42,156 bases of DNA from Caldifarciminota bacterium (lineage in GTDB: Bacteria; Hydrothermota; Tepidihabitantia; SM23-42): the NCBI GenBank assembly GCA_016936155.1, contig JAFGPO010000002.1, positions 1 through 42,156 on the forward strand, written 5' to 3'. The notes below the pieces were generated by a model, which was not told the origin of the DNA, made no database searches, and was given only the letters and a program-made list of their open reading frames with translations. How positions within the stretch are numbered: position 1 is the stretch's first letter; each line of letters opens with the position of its first letter. Made by a program: the position numbers and the translations under genes. Of the stretch, positions 16,461-24,498 are shown one piece after another.

Positions 16461-17039
16461 ATGGATATATTTGAGATCATGCGGTGGCGCCGGAGCGTGC
16501 GGAAGTTTGCGCCTAAAAAGATCGAACTGGAAAAACTACGGCAGATCCTTGAAATGGCGCGTATCGCGCCGTCATCGAGCAATCGCCAGGCATGGCATTT
16601 CATTGTGATCGATGATCCAGCGATCATCAAGGAGATCCCCAAGCAGGTTGCGATGGGGGATAAAGTAGTCATTTCATGGCTGAAGGACGCGCCGTGTGTG
16701 ATCGCCGGGTGCTATACAAAAGCCGTGACGCACCATATCGCCACAATGTTCGGCCATAACAATCATCTCATCGACGTCGCAATCGCCATGACTCATATAT
16801 GTCTTGCTGCGACCGCACTCGGCATCGGGTCTTGCTTTGTCGGGTGGTTCAATACGAAAAGATTGAAAAAACTACTGGGCCTTCCAGCGCACTACCAGAT
16901 TTCAGTTCTGCTCGCGCTCGGGTATCCAGCAGATGGATCGACGGATGAGGGGATCGGCGGTATCAAGCCCCGCGCGCGCAAAGAGTTCGATGATGTTGTA
17001 TCATTGAACAGATACGGACAGAAACTGCGTAAGGCGTAG
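16461..17039 (+). CDS. Nitroreductase family protein
   Basis: About 192 residues. FMN-dependent NAD(P)H oxidoreductase fold: RWRRSVRKF (FMN phosphate contact), ARIAPSSSNRQAWHF, CLAATALGIGSCFVG and a C-terminal ALGYPADG. The substrate is not predictable; some members act in flavin, quinone or ferredoxin-linked redox. ATG 16461 has a GGGAG site 6 nt upstream and yields the normal N-terminus MDIFEIM; the frame is open back to a GTG at 16413. The stop codon TAG (17037-17039) lies inside a dispersed repeat that begins at 17034, so the last two residues are repeat-encoded. Confidence 0.88.
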   Translation: MDIFEIMRWRRSVRKFAPKKIELEKLRQILEMARIAPSSSNRQAWHFIVIDDPAIIKEIPKQVAMGDKVVISWLKDAPCVIAGCYTKAVTHHIATMFGHNNHLIDVAIAMTHICLAATALGIGSCFVGWFNTKRLKKLLGLPAHYQISVLLALGYPADGSTDEGIGGIKPRARKEFDDVVSLNRYGQKLRKA

Positions 17040-17334
17040 AGCGTAAAGCGAATAATAACGCAATAACAGTTGTTTATTCCCCAATGACTAATGACCAATG
17101 AAAATTTTATACGCGCATCAGCGTGCAGGATACCAGCACATCCGTGTATCAGATTGAAACCTGATATACTGATGACCTGGCGCTCTGCTTGCTGATAATC
17201 TCATATCCTGGCATGCGTCTGTTTCGTATTTGAAGTCTTGGATTTAAGGCATCTATGTCGTACAAAGCCTGCTCTGTTCATCTCTGTAATCTTTCTATTA
17301 TCGTTGTAATCAGGAATTGTACGGATGTTGAGTA
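17034..17334. repeat. Intergenic region opening with GCGTAGAGCGTAA-type repeat
   Basis: GCGTAGAGCGTAAAGCG (17034-17050) supplies the nitroreductase stop codon and matches 21995-22011 with one change. It is followed by CCCAATGACTAATGACCAATG (17080-17100), another word-type repeat. A weak dyad ATCAG...CTGAT (about 17149-17166) has no T-run. The rest, up to the glnA stop, shows no gene. Confidence 0.65.
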
Positions 17335-18654
17335 TCAGTACAATTCCAGGTACTTATCGTGCTCCCATTTGGATACCTGGATCGAGTATTCCTCCCATTC
17401 CCTCATTTTAATCTCATAGTACCGTTGAAACAAGGTGTCACCGAACGCCAGTTTTGCGACCTTGCTCTTGTGATAGTATTCCAATGCTTCCCAGAGCGAA
17501 CGGGGTAAAAGACCGATGCCTTTTGTCTGCAGAGCCGTCGAGGGTATTTCGTATACATTTTCTTCGATCGGTTTCGGAGGTTTCATCTTCTTTTTGATCC
17601 CCTCAAGGCCGGCCCTGAGAATGCAGGCGAATACCAGGTAGGGATTAGCACTCGGGTCACACGAGCGCAGTTCCAGCCGCGTGCTGTCGTATTTTCCTCT
17701 GCTGATACGAGGCACCCTGACTAATGCCGAGCGGTTCATTGTGCCCCAACAAATGTATACGGGTGCCTCGTATCCTGACACCAAACGCTTGTAGGAATTG
17801 ACGAGTGGCGATGCCACTGCGCTGAGCTCTTTCATTGAGGAGAGAACACCGGCCAGGAACTGGTAGGCAAGAGTACTCAAACCATAGGTATCTCGGGGAG
17901 CGCTGAACTGGTTCTTCCTGCCTTTGAAAATACTTTGGTGGATATGCATACCGTTACCCGCGGTCCCAAAGAGCGGTTTGGGCATGAATGTCGCGTAGAG
18001 TCCGTGTTCTTCAGCGACTTTTTTGATGATGATACGCGCGGTGAGAATATTGTCTGCAATGGTTGTTGCCTTGCCATAGAGCAGATCGATCTCATGTTGA
18101 CTGCGCCCTACTTCATGGTGCCCGGCCTCCAGCTCGATGCCGAACTGCTGCAGTCGGTCGCACATCTGCCGGCGTATCCGGAGTGCAAGGTCACCGCCCA
18201 GGTCAAAATACCCGACCCGATCATGAGGTAACGGCATGACCTTGTCTCCATCGCGACGGAACAGGTAGAATTCAAGTTCCGCGCCCACATAGAATTCCAT
18301 GCCCATTTTGTGGAGCTGTCTGAGATTTTCCTTAAGGATCGACCGTGGATCCACGGGTGCTGGTTTGTGATCCGGTGCGTACACGTCGCAGATCAATCGT
18401 GCGGTCTTCTCTGCACTCCAGGGCACGACCACGAACGTGTCAGGGTCTGGTTTCAAATACATGTCGCTTTCGAATATCCTCCCGAAACCTTCGACTGACG
18501 AACCATCGAACCATATGCCGTTTTGTAAGGCTTTCCCCAGCTGCTTTACTGGAATGGTTTCATTCTTTACTGAGCCAAGAATGTCCGAGAACCACAGATC
18601 GATGAATTTCACCTTTTCCTTTTCGACTTTTTTGAGCACCTGATCAGTTGTCAT
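17335..18654 (-). CDS. glnA: Glutamine synthetase, type I
   Basis: 439 residues; makes glutamine from glutamate, ammonia and ATP in the cytosol. Visible: the beta-grasp latch WFDGSSVEGFGRI, metal ligands in GAELEF (E126, E128), GHHEVGRSQHEID, the ATP-site NGMHIHQS, and RVPRISRGKYDSTRLELR. The short length and absence of the adenylylation-loop tyrosine segment place it near the GSI-alpha/archaeal-like group, so regulation by adenylylation is unlikely. An AAGGAGAG site precedes the ATG. It lies 35 nt behind the P5C dehydrogenase gene in the same direction, which would feed it glutamate. Confidence 0.94.
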   Translation of the reverse strand: MTTDQVLKKVEKEKVKFIDLWFSDILGSVKNETIPVKQLGKALQNGIWFDGSSVEGFGRIFESDMYLKPDPDTFVVVPWSAEKTARLICDVYAPDHKPAPVDPRSILKENLRQLHKMGMEFYVGAELEFYLFRRDGDKVMPLPHDRVGYFDLGGDLALRIRRQMCDRLQQFGIELEAGHHEVGRSQHEIDLLYGKATTIADNILTARIIIKKVAEEHGLYATFMPKPLFGTAGNGMHIHQSIFKGRKNQFSAPRDTYGLSTLAYQFLAGVLSSMKELSAVASPLVNSYKRLVSGYEAPVYICWGTMNRSALVRVPRISRGKYDSTRLELRSCDPSANPYLVFACILRAGLEGIKKKMKPPKPIEENVYEIPSTALQTKGIGLLPRSLWEALEYYHKSKVAKLAFGDTLFQRYYEIKMREWEEYSIQVSKWEHDKYLELY

Positions 18655-18689
18655 GTTCTATCTCTCCTTTATAAGTGTGCACATTCAGC

Positions 18690-20324
18690 CTATCGGCGTT
18701 TTTTCGCCGTTTTTCTGCGCTTTGGTTTTACCCTTGTACGTGCTTGTTTTTTTGGCGCCTTTTTTACCGCATTTTTCTTGCCAATGAATTCGGTCAGTGA
18801 TTTTGCCTGCAGGAACAATAACAAATAGTCGGGTCCGCCGGCTTTGGAATCGGTCCCCGACATATTGAATCCACCAAATGGTTGTATGCCAACAAGGGCG
18901 CCTGTACATTTCCGGTTAAGGTAGAGGTTACCGACATTGACTTCTCGTTTTGCCCGTTCGAGTTTTGCCCGGTTGCGCGTGTATACAGCTCCGGTGAGGC
19001 CGTATTCGCTGTCATTCGCCAGTGCAACGGCATGGTCATAATTGCGGGCGCGCGTGACCGCAAGCACTGGACCGAAGATCTCTTCCTGGAAGATCCGGTC
19101 TTTTGCTTCGATGTCGGTGATTACAGTCGGTCGGATGAACCATCCATTACCGCCTGCCGGTTCACCGCCGCACGCAAGGCGGCCCTCAGATGCGCCGATC
19201 TTGATGTATTCGAGGATCGAGTTATATGCAGATTCATTGATGACCGGGCCCATCCAGTTCTCCTGGTTCTCTGTTGGACCGACTTTTATTGCTTCAACTG
19301 TCGGGATGAATTTACGCATGAACTCGTCATATACCTTATCGTCAAGGATCAATCGCGAACAGGCTGAACATTTTTGCCCCTGGAATCCAAATGCCGAGGT
19401 CCGGACACCAGCGACCGCGCTGTCAATGTCTGCTTCAGAATCGACAATGATCAGGTCCTTGCCGCCCATCTCCGCGACCACGCGTTTTATCCATATCTGT
19501 CCTGGCTGTGCTTTCCCTGCCTGTTCAATGATACGCAAGCCGACGCCTTTGGATCCGGTGAACGCGATGAATCGTGTTTTCGGGTGGCGCACCAGATAAT
19601 CGCCGGCGATCGCTCCTGGACCGCTGAGGAAGTTCACAACGCCGACCGGAACTTTCGCTTCCTCGACGATCTCCATAAATTTCGCGGCGATTACCGGGGA
19701 ATCACTCGATGGCTTAAGGATCACGGTGTTCCCGGAGACAAAAGATGCCGTCGTCATTCCGACCAAAATCGCGAGCGGGAAATTCCACGGGGGGATAACG
19801 GTGCCGACACCAAGCGGTATGTATACCGTCTTATTTATCTCCCCTGGATACGTGTACAGTGTGGCGCCTTTGTCATAGCGGAGCGCTTCAAGCCCGTAGT
19901 AGTCGCAGAAATCAATCGCTTCCGCGACATCTGCGTCCGCTTCGATCCAGTTCTTACCCACTTCATGCACCATCCACGCGTCGAGTTCGAACCGTCGGCG
20001 CCGCATGATGTTCGCAATTTTAAAAAGACAGTTTGCCCGCACCTTGGCTGGTGTATACTGCCACGATTGATAAGTTTCCAGCGCCGCCTGCATTGCCTGT
20101 TCAGCAGTGTTCTCATCGGCTTTCTGGAAGGTCCCGATAATTTCACCCTTTTTTGATGGATTATATGAATGGAATTTATTATCCAATTTTATTTTTTTGC
20201 CCCCAATGATGATACTATACTCCTTGCCGAATGCTGATCGCGTCATGGCAAGGGCTTTCTCCATTTTTTGCCGTATCGCAGGTTTCGTGAAATCGTTGTA
20301 TTTTTCGGTTTTGAATGCTTTCAT
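18690..20324 (-). CDS. pruA: Delta-1-pyrroline-5-carboxylate dehydrogenase with basic tail
   Basis: 544 residues. Oxidises glutamate semialdehyde/P5C to glutamate with NAD(P)+. Aldehyde dehydrogenase motifs: PPWNFPLAI (179-187), FTGSKGVG (255-262), general base Glu285 in AEMGGKD, nucleophile Cys319 in FQGQKCSACSR, and EEIFGPVLAV. The C-terminus is odd: residues 516-544 (from KKNAVKKAPKK to the end KKRR) contain 17 Lys/Arg among 29 residues, like a histone- or nucleic-acid-binding tail. Ordinary P5CDH ends near residue 515. Promoter and GAAGGAGG site lie directly upstream. First gene of a two-gene operon with glnA. Confidence 0.92.
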   Translation of the reverse strand: MKAFKTEKYNDFTKPAIRQKMEKALAMTRSAFGKEYSIIIGGKKIKLDNKFHSYNPSKKGEIIGTFQKADENTAEQAMQAALETYQSWQYTPAKVRANCLFKIANIMRRRRFELDAWMVHEVGKNWIEADADVAEAIDFCDYYGLEALRYDKGATLYTYPGEINKTVYIPLGVGTVIPPWNFPLAILVGMTTASFVSGNTVILKPSSDSPVIAAKFMEIVEEAKVPVGVVNFLSGPGAIAGDYLVRHPKTRFIAFTGSKGVGLRIIEQAGKAQPGQIWIKRVVAEMGGKDLIIVDSEADIDSAVAGVRTSAFGFQGQKCSACSRLILDDKVYDEFMRKFIPTVEAIKVGPTENQENWMGPVINESAYNSILEYIKIGASEGRLACGGEPAGGNGWFIRPTVITDIEAKDRIFQEEIFGPVLAVTRARNYDHAVALANDSEYGLTGAVYTRNRAKLERAKREVNVGNLYLNRKCTGALVGIQPFGGFNMSGTDSKAGGPDYLLLFLQAKSLTEFIGKKNAVKKAPKKQARTRVKPKRRKTAKKRR

Positions 20325-20341
20325 TGAACCTCCTTCAGGCT

Positions 20342-20369
20342 ATTATATGCAAAAAAGAGACCGCGTCAA
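20342..20369 (-). promoter_or_regulatory. Promoter of the P5C dehydrogenase-glnA operon
   Basis: On the minus strand: TTGACG (20369-20364), 16-nt spacer, TATAAT (20347-20342). The 17-nt gap to the ATG at 20324 carries GAAGGAGGTT (20337-20328), so this is a leadered mRNA. Confidence 0.75.
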
Positions 20370-20405
20370 GCGAGTCAGAAAAAATGCCTATAATTGTTGA
20401 TCCCC

Positions 20406-20433
20406 TTGACTTTGCGGCTATTTCAGCTACCAT
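20406..20433 (+). promoter_or_regulatory. Probable promoter of the DUF4139 gene
   Basis: TTGACT (20406-20411), 16-nt spacer, TACCAT (20428-20433); the -10 is weaker than the others. GGAGG (20441-20445) and ATG 20450 follow. It diverges from the P5CDH promoter. Confidence 0.5.
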
Positions 20434-20449
20434 GTTGCAAGGAGGTTCT

Positions 20450-22000
20450 ATGGCGACTTTGATGGCCAATTCAAAGATCGATGCAGTGATCGTATACAGC
20501 GACCGGGTCCTCGTGACGCGCACGCTGAAGGTCGATCTTAAAAAAACGATCGATATCGAGATTCCGGATCTCCCCGGAGCGCTTGACGACCAGTCGATCC
20601 GCACCAGGGCACAGGATCTGCAGATCGGGGAAGTACAGGTGCGCACTGGATACAAGAAAGAAATGCGTCCTGAGGAGAAAGCAATCGAACAGAAGATCAA
20701 GAAGCTGAACGCGGAAGACCGTGCGCTTGCGGATGAACACCTTGTCTTACAGGAAAAACAGAAATTCTTGAATTCGATCACGGTCACAGGCCCCGAGGTG
20801 ATCTCGAGCGAACTTTTTACTGGTAAAGTGGCCCCGGAAGCCTGGCGCCAGGGATTGGTTTTTATTGGCGAAGGAATGACCGCCGCCAAGATCCGGATCG
20901 CAGAGATAGAACGTGTACGAACGGACATCAAGGAAAAAATAGATGCCTTGAACCGCGAACTCCACGATATCAAGACGATCCATCAGAACCGCAAGACGGT
21001 TGTATTCGATGTCCATCCAAAGCACGAGAAGGAGTACACTATCGAACTTTCCTACCTTATATATGGAGGGGGCTGGCGGACCTACTATGAACTGCGGGCG
21101 GATATAAATGCGAAGAAAGTCACTATTTCATATTTCGGTAAAGTTTTCCAGCGGACCGGAGAAGACTGGGATGATGTGCGGATGACCTTGTCAACTGCAC
21201 AGCCCGTACTTGGAGGTGCGGCACCAGAACCGTATCCCTGGTATATCGATCTGTATATTCCGCGACCAAAAAGAATGGCACATAAGGAAGAAGCAAAGAG
21301 CGCGCCGGCTCCGACCGGAGCCGCCGCGGATATGATGATGGACGAAGAACTGTCCGAGGCGGCTTTGCCTGTCGATACCGGTATCGCGATCAGTTATCCG
21401 CTTGCTGATCGTTTCAGTATCAAGAGCGGAGAACCGGAAAAGAAAGTCTTGATCGCGAACTCAGAAGTGAAAGTCGATTTCGAGTATTTCATATTCCCCC
21501 GTCGAGCAGAACATGCCTTTTCAACCGGAACGTTCAAGAATACAAGCGGCTACCTGTTCCTGGCCGGGGATGCCAATACGTATGTTGGCGACGATTTCAC
21601 CGGCCAGATGACGATTGATACGATCGCCCCTGATGACGAAGCAACCGTGAGTTTCGGTATCGATGATCGAGTCAAGGTTGAGAGGAAAACTAAAAAAAGC
21701 AAGGTTTCAAAGGGCGGGCTGGTGAAAAAGGCGACGAAATACGATCATGAGTATGAGAATACCATAACGAATCTGCATAAGAAAGAAATATCCTGTAAGA
21801 TCGTTGATCAGATACCAGTCGCGCAGAATCCGGACATCAAGGTCGGCAATGTGGATATCGATCCCAAGCCGACCAAAGAAGAAAAGAATCAGGGGCTCTT
21901 TGAATGGCAGTTTTCTGTTCCTCCGGGTGAAAAGTACGTGATCACAGTGGGGTTTTCCGTCGAAGCGCCATACGACGCGCAGGTGGAAGGGCTCGCGTAG
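20450..22000 (+). CDS. DUF4139/DUF4140 (mucoidy inhibitor A-like) protein
   Basis: 516 residues. The N-terminal segment AVIVYSDRVLVTRTLKVDL is the DUF4140 start, followed by a charged coiled coil (about 75-165) and the DUF4139 beta-rich domain from about 185 to the end (LSYLIYGGGWRTYYELRADI, FGKVFQRTGEDW, EYENTITNLHKKEI). Members resemble MuiA; the function is unknown. No signal peptide is seen, unlike many relatives. The frame opens at 20315, but ATG 20450 has a perfect GGAGG site 4 nt upstream. The stop codon TAG is part of the repeat at 21995. Confidence 0.85.
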   Translation: MATLMANSKIDAVIVYSDRVLVTRTLKVDLKKTIDIEIPDLPGALDDQSIRTRAQDLQIGEVQVRTGYKKEMRPEEKAIEQKIKKLNAEDRALADEHLVLQEKQKFLNSITVTGPEVISSELFTGKVAPEAWRQGLVFIGEGMTAAKIRIAEIERVRTDIKEKIDALNRELHDIKTIHQNRKTVVFDVHPKHEKEYTIELSYLIYGGGWRTYYELRADINAKKVTISYFGKVFQRTGEDWDDVRMTLSTAQPVLGGAAPEPYPWYIDLYIPRPKRMAHKEEAKSAPAPTGAAADMMMDEELSEAALPVDTGIAISYPLADRFSIKSGEPEKKVLIANSEVKVDFEYFIFPRRAEHAFSTGTFKNTSGYLFLAGDANTYVGDDFTGQMTIDTIAPDDEATVSFGIDDRVKVERKTKKSKVSKGGLVKKATKYDHEYENTITNLHKKEISCKIVDQIPVAQNPDIKVGNVDIDPKPTKEEKNQGLFEWQFSVPPGEKYVITVGFSVEAPYDAQVEGLA

Positions 22001-22080
22001 AGCGTAAGGCGTAGAGCATAGGGCGATTACATACTATGCGCTAAGCGCTACCTCGTTAGACGTTACAGTACGCGTCAGTC
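21995..22080. repeat. GCGTAGAGCGTAAGGCG-type repeat spanning a stop codon
   Basis: GCGTAGAGCGTAAGGCG begins inside the last codons of the DUF4139 gene, giving Ala then TAG, and continues as GTAGAGCATAGGGCG, then CTAAGCGCTA and GTTAGACGTTAC words. It is the same family as 17034-17050, where the nitroreductase stop is likewise within the repeat. Confidence 0.7.
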
Positions 22081-22089
22081 GCATTCCCA

Positions 22090-22117
22090 TTGACAACCAG
22101 ACATCAGCAGTTATTAT
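22090..22117 (+). promoter_or_regulatory. Promoter of the LEA14-like gene
   Basis: TTGACA (22090-22095), 16-nt spacer, TATTAT (22112-22117), 5 nt to the ATG at 22123. The TTG that would open a longer frame at 22090 is the -35 box itself, so the longer frame is rejected. Confidence 0.7.
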
Positions 22118-22122
22118 TATTC

Positions 22123-22563
22123 ATGAAGAACTATTATATTATTTTCCTTATTATACTATTAGTATCCTGTTCATTCATTAAAGAGCGGGTCGCGATCAAG
22201 GAATGTAAATTCTCACTGACTGACGTGACGCCCTATGATTTTTCTTTTAATGACCTCAAGATCGATTTTACGATCAAAGGGCAAAATCCCAACAAGGTTG
22301 ATGCGAAACTGGATAAGCTATCCTACACATTTCTGATCAACAGCAAACAGCTGTTTTCCGGGACCACCGGGAAAGGCATTACTATTCCAAGCGGCAAAAG
22401 CACTGATTTCAAGACAACCATATCATTGGATTACAACAAGGTCGGGGATGCCCTTGTATCTGCGATCAAGCTGGGTAATGTCACGTATACCGTGCAAGCG
22501 ACCGCGTATATCAATACGGTGCTCGGAGAGATCAGTTATCCAGTCGAGATCAGCTTCCAATAA
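22123..22563 (+). CDS. LEA14-like (WHy domain) lipoprotein
   Basis: 146 residues. The signal MKNYYIIFLIILLVSC has a lipobox (LVSC, Cys16). The rest is a single LEA14/water-stress-hypersensitive-response beta-sandwich: FSFNDLKIDFTIKGQNPN (the NPN hallmark), TFLINSKQLFSGTTGKGI, IPSGKSTDFKTTISL, and a C-terminal ISYPVEISF. In bacteria such proteins are exported and of unclear role. The promoter implies a leaderless mRNA. The sigma-54 promoter of the next operon lies 100 nt downstream. Confidence 0.82.
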   Translation: MKNYYIIFLIILLVSCSFIKERVAIKECKFSLTDVTPYDFSFNDLKIDFTIKGQNPNKVDAKLDKLSYTFLINSKQLFSGTTGKGITIPSGKSTDFKTTISLDYNKVGDALVSAIKLGNVTYTVQATAYINTVLGEISYPVEISFQ

Positions 22564-22583
22564 CCCGGGTCTGCCTGCTCTGA

Positions 22584-22622
22584 TCAGCACAGATATTGTG
22601 CATATTCAGCACATGTTTGTGC
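22584..22622 (+). promoter_or_regulatory. Tandem palindromes, candidate enhancer-binding-protein sites
   Basis: GCACAGATATTGTGC (22587-22601) and GCACATGTTTGTGC (22609-22622) are two dyads with identical half-sites, GCACA/TGTGC. The longer word TCAGCACA recurs at exactly 22 bp (22584 and 22606), two helical turns. They lie about 40 bp upstream of a sigma-54 -24 box, as expected for upstream activator sites, although nearer than the usual 80-150 bp. Confidence 0.6.
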
Positions 22623-22662
22623 GCTTTCAATAACTAACCACCGAAATCACGTACGTTTTTCC

Positions 22663-22678
22663 TGGCACACCTATTGCA
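22663..22678 (+). promoter_or_regulatory. Sigma-54 promoter of the aromatic-rich surface operon
   Basis: TGGCAC (22663-22668), 5-nt spacer, TTGCA (22674-22678): the -24/-12 consensus with correct GG-to-GC spacing. Transcription would start about 22688, giving a ~15-nt leader with an AGAGGTGAT ribosome binding site (22692-22700) before ATG 22703. No sigma-70 promoter is apparent in this space. Confidence 0.75.
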
Positions 22679-22702
22679 TATTTTATTAAGCAGAGGTGAT
22701 CT

Positions 22703-23473
22703 ATGAAAAACGCAAAAATACTGTTCTATTTTCTCCTATTTACCAGCCTGCTCTTTCTGGTGGGATGCTGTTTTGAGCAGGGAGATAACCTGCCGCCGGC
22801 TGCTCCGCGGGGCGTTCGGTCAGTAACCGGTGATGGCGAGGTCCTGCTTCTCTGGTATGAGAATACTGAGCCGGATCTTGAGGGGTATCGTGTATACCGG
22901 AGCCAAACGCTCGAGGGGTACTACTACCTCGTCGGCGAAACGAATCTTGACTATTTCCTGGATTTTGGCTTGCAGAACGGAGAAACCTATTTCTACGCGA
23001 TTACCGCGTTCGACGGCAATGGGAACGAGAGCGAACTCAGTTACGATATCGTCTATGACACACCGCGTCCTGAAGGGTACAATGAACGGTTGTTCGACTA
23101 CCACACCTACCCTGCATATGCGGGGTGGAACTTCAGTGATTATTCGATCATTCCCTATGATCATCCAGCATGCGATTTTTTCTACGGTTATGATTCCTAT
23201 AATGAGGGACACTACTTCTTCGTGGGCAGGACCGGTGGATTGATCCAGGATTTTGGCTATACAGAATCACTCGATGAGATCACGTATGCTCCAGAATACG
23301 GCTGGTCGCCGACCGGTGTCGTTGAAGCGATACTCGGGCACAGCTATATATTCTGGACATGGGATAATCATTTCGCAAAATTCAGGGTGACCGGGATCGA
23401 AGATGATTGCATAATCTTTGATTGGGCCTATCAGGTCGATCCCGGCAACCCGGAGTTGGTCATTAGACCGTAA
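22703..23473 (+). CDS. Fibronectin type III lipoprotein
   Basis: 256 residues. The lipobox LVGC is at 19-22. Residues ~30-118 are one FN3 domain (PPAAPRGVRSVTGDGEVLLLW, EGYRVYRSQT, YFYAITAFDGNGNES). The remaining ~135 residues are rich in Tyr, Phe, Trp and Asp and match no family I recognise; they include GWNFSDYSIIPYDHPACDFF and HSYIFWTWDNHFAKF. It is first in the sigma-54 operon, and the next gene begins 12 nt later. A role in surface assembly or binding is inferred from the domain and context only. Confidence 0.78.
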   Translation: MKNAKILFYFLLFTSLLFLVGCCFEQGDNLPPAAPRGVRSVTGDGEVLLLWYENTEPDLEGYRVYRSQTLEGYYYLVGETNLDYFLDFGLQNGETYFYAITAFDGNGNESELSYDIVYDTPRPEGYNERLFDYHTYPAYAGWNFSDYSIIPYDHPACDFFYGYDSYNEGHYFFVGRTGGLIQDFGYTESLDEITYAPEYGWSPTGVVEAILGHSYIFWTWDNHFAKFRVTGIEDDCIIFDWAYQVDPGNPELVIRP

Positions 23474-23485
23474 AAGGAGGTTATC

Positions 23486-24496
23486 ATGAAGTACCTGATC
23501 TGTTGTATGTTAGCCATTATACCCTTCTGCGCTTTTGGGGGCAACTTCGTGTACCATGAGTATGGTGAGTATGATAATGAATATTGGTATGATGAATACT
23601 GGGATGATCCATACTGGTGTGATGGCTATTGGGTTTATTATCCTCATGGGTACTACTGCGTTCATTACGTGTGGTGGTATCCGTGGTGGTGGGATTACTA
23701 CTGGTGGCGATGCCATTGGTGTCACCATTTCTCATGGGATTTCTACCGATGTGGCTTCTACGTCGTGTGGTATGAAAGCGGTTGCTGGTGGTACAGGCCG
23801 AGATACGGACGATGGGTCCGTTACCGGGTTCCGTATTCCTACAATGAAATCCGATACTATTCGCAGCAACATGGCATTACGCTGCCGCCAAAGCCGCCAC
23901 GTGAAATCGATATACCGTATAAAGAAAAGGAAATCATGGATTTGACCCGAGAAAAGGATCCCACGTTGTTCAAAGAGGTCGAAAAGGAGCACAAATCCGG
24001 CAATCTGGAAAAGATGCGCAGTGAGTATGATGTATCGGTGAAAAAGGAAATAGCGGAGAAGAATCTCGAATATAAAAAGGACAAGGATTTTGCTCCCCAG
24101 AAAGGCACGTATTCGAAAACACCGGACAAAGGCGGAAACGATGTGTCAGCTCCTTACAAGACGCCGCAAAAAAAGGTGGTGAAGAATCCATACTCGGACG
24201 ATAACCGGGAAACGAAAAAGGTGAATACCCCGGTGAACAAGTCACCGGTTGAGAAGAGCCCTGGAATTAAATCACCGACTAAGAGAGTATCCTCTGATGA
24301 TAACGAATACGATCCGGGCACCAGGCAGAATACCAGTTCTGACAATGAGAAAAGAAAAGAGAAGACACCGGCGTCTACGACGCCCGATGCAAAGAGTAAG
24401 AGCGTGATGAAGAACCCGTACCCGAAACCGGATAATGACTCCAAAACACCGACTCCTGACGCGGGCAAGAAACCAGGGGCAAATACAAAGAGGTAA
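23486..24496 (+). CDS. Exported Tyr/Trp-rich protein with disordered Lys/Pro tail
   Basis: 336 residues. A signal peptide (1-18) is followed by an extraordinary aromatic block: residues 20-119 contain 24 Tyr and 17 Trp in exactly 100 residues, plus six Cys (45, 58, 76, 79, 89, 100) and several His. Examples are YWYDEYWDDPYW and WWYPWWWDYYWW. Residues ~135-200 are charged and probably helical (YKEKEIMDLTREKDP onward). Residues ~205-336 are low-complexity Lys/Pro/Ser/Thr/Asp with two NPY motifs (VVKNPYSDDN, SVMKNPYPKPDND). No family is recognised. AAGGAGG lies 8 nt before the ATG. The aromatic stretch is a true reading frame: clean ribosome binding site, signal peptide, and tight spacing to both neighbours. 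Confidence 0.8.
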   Translation: MKYLICCMLAIIPFCAFGGNFVYHEYGEYDNEYWYDEYWDDPYWCDGYWVYYPHGYYCVHYVWWYPWWWDYYWWRCHWCHHFSWDFYRCGFYVVWYESGCWWYRPRYGRWVRYRVPYSYNEIRYYSQQHGITLPPKPPREIDIPYKEKEIMDLTREKDPTLFKEVEKEHKSGNLEKMRSEYDVSVKKEIAEKNLEYKKDKDFAPQKGTYSKTPDKGGNDVSAPYKTPQKKVVKNPYSDDNRETKKVNTPVNKSPVEKSPGIKSPTKRVSSDDNEYDPGTRQNTSSDNEKRKEKTPASTTPDAKSKSVMKNPYPKPDNDSKTPTPDAGKKPGANTKR

Positions 24497-24498
24497 TC

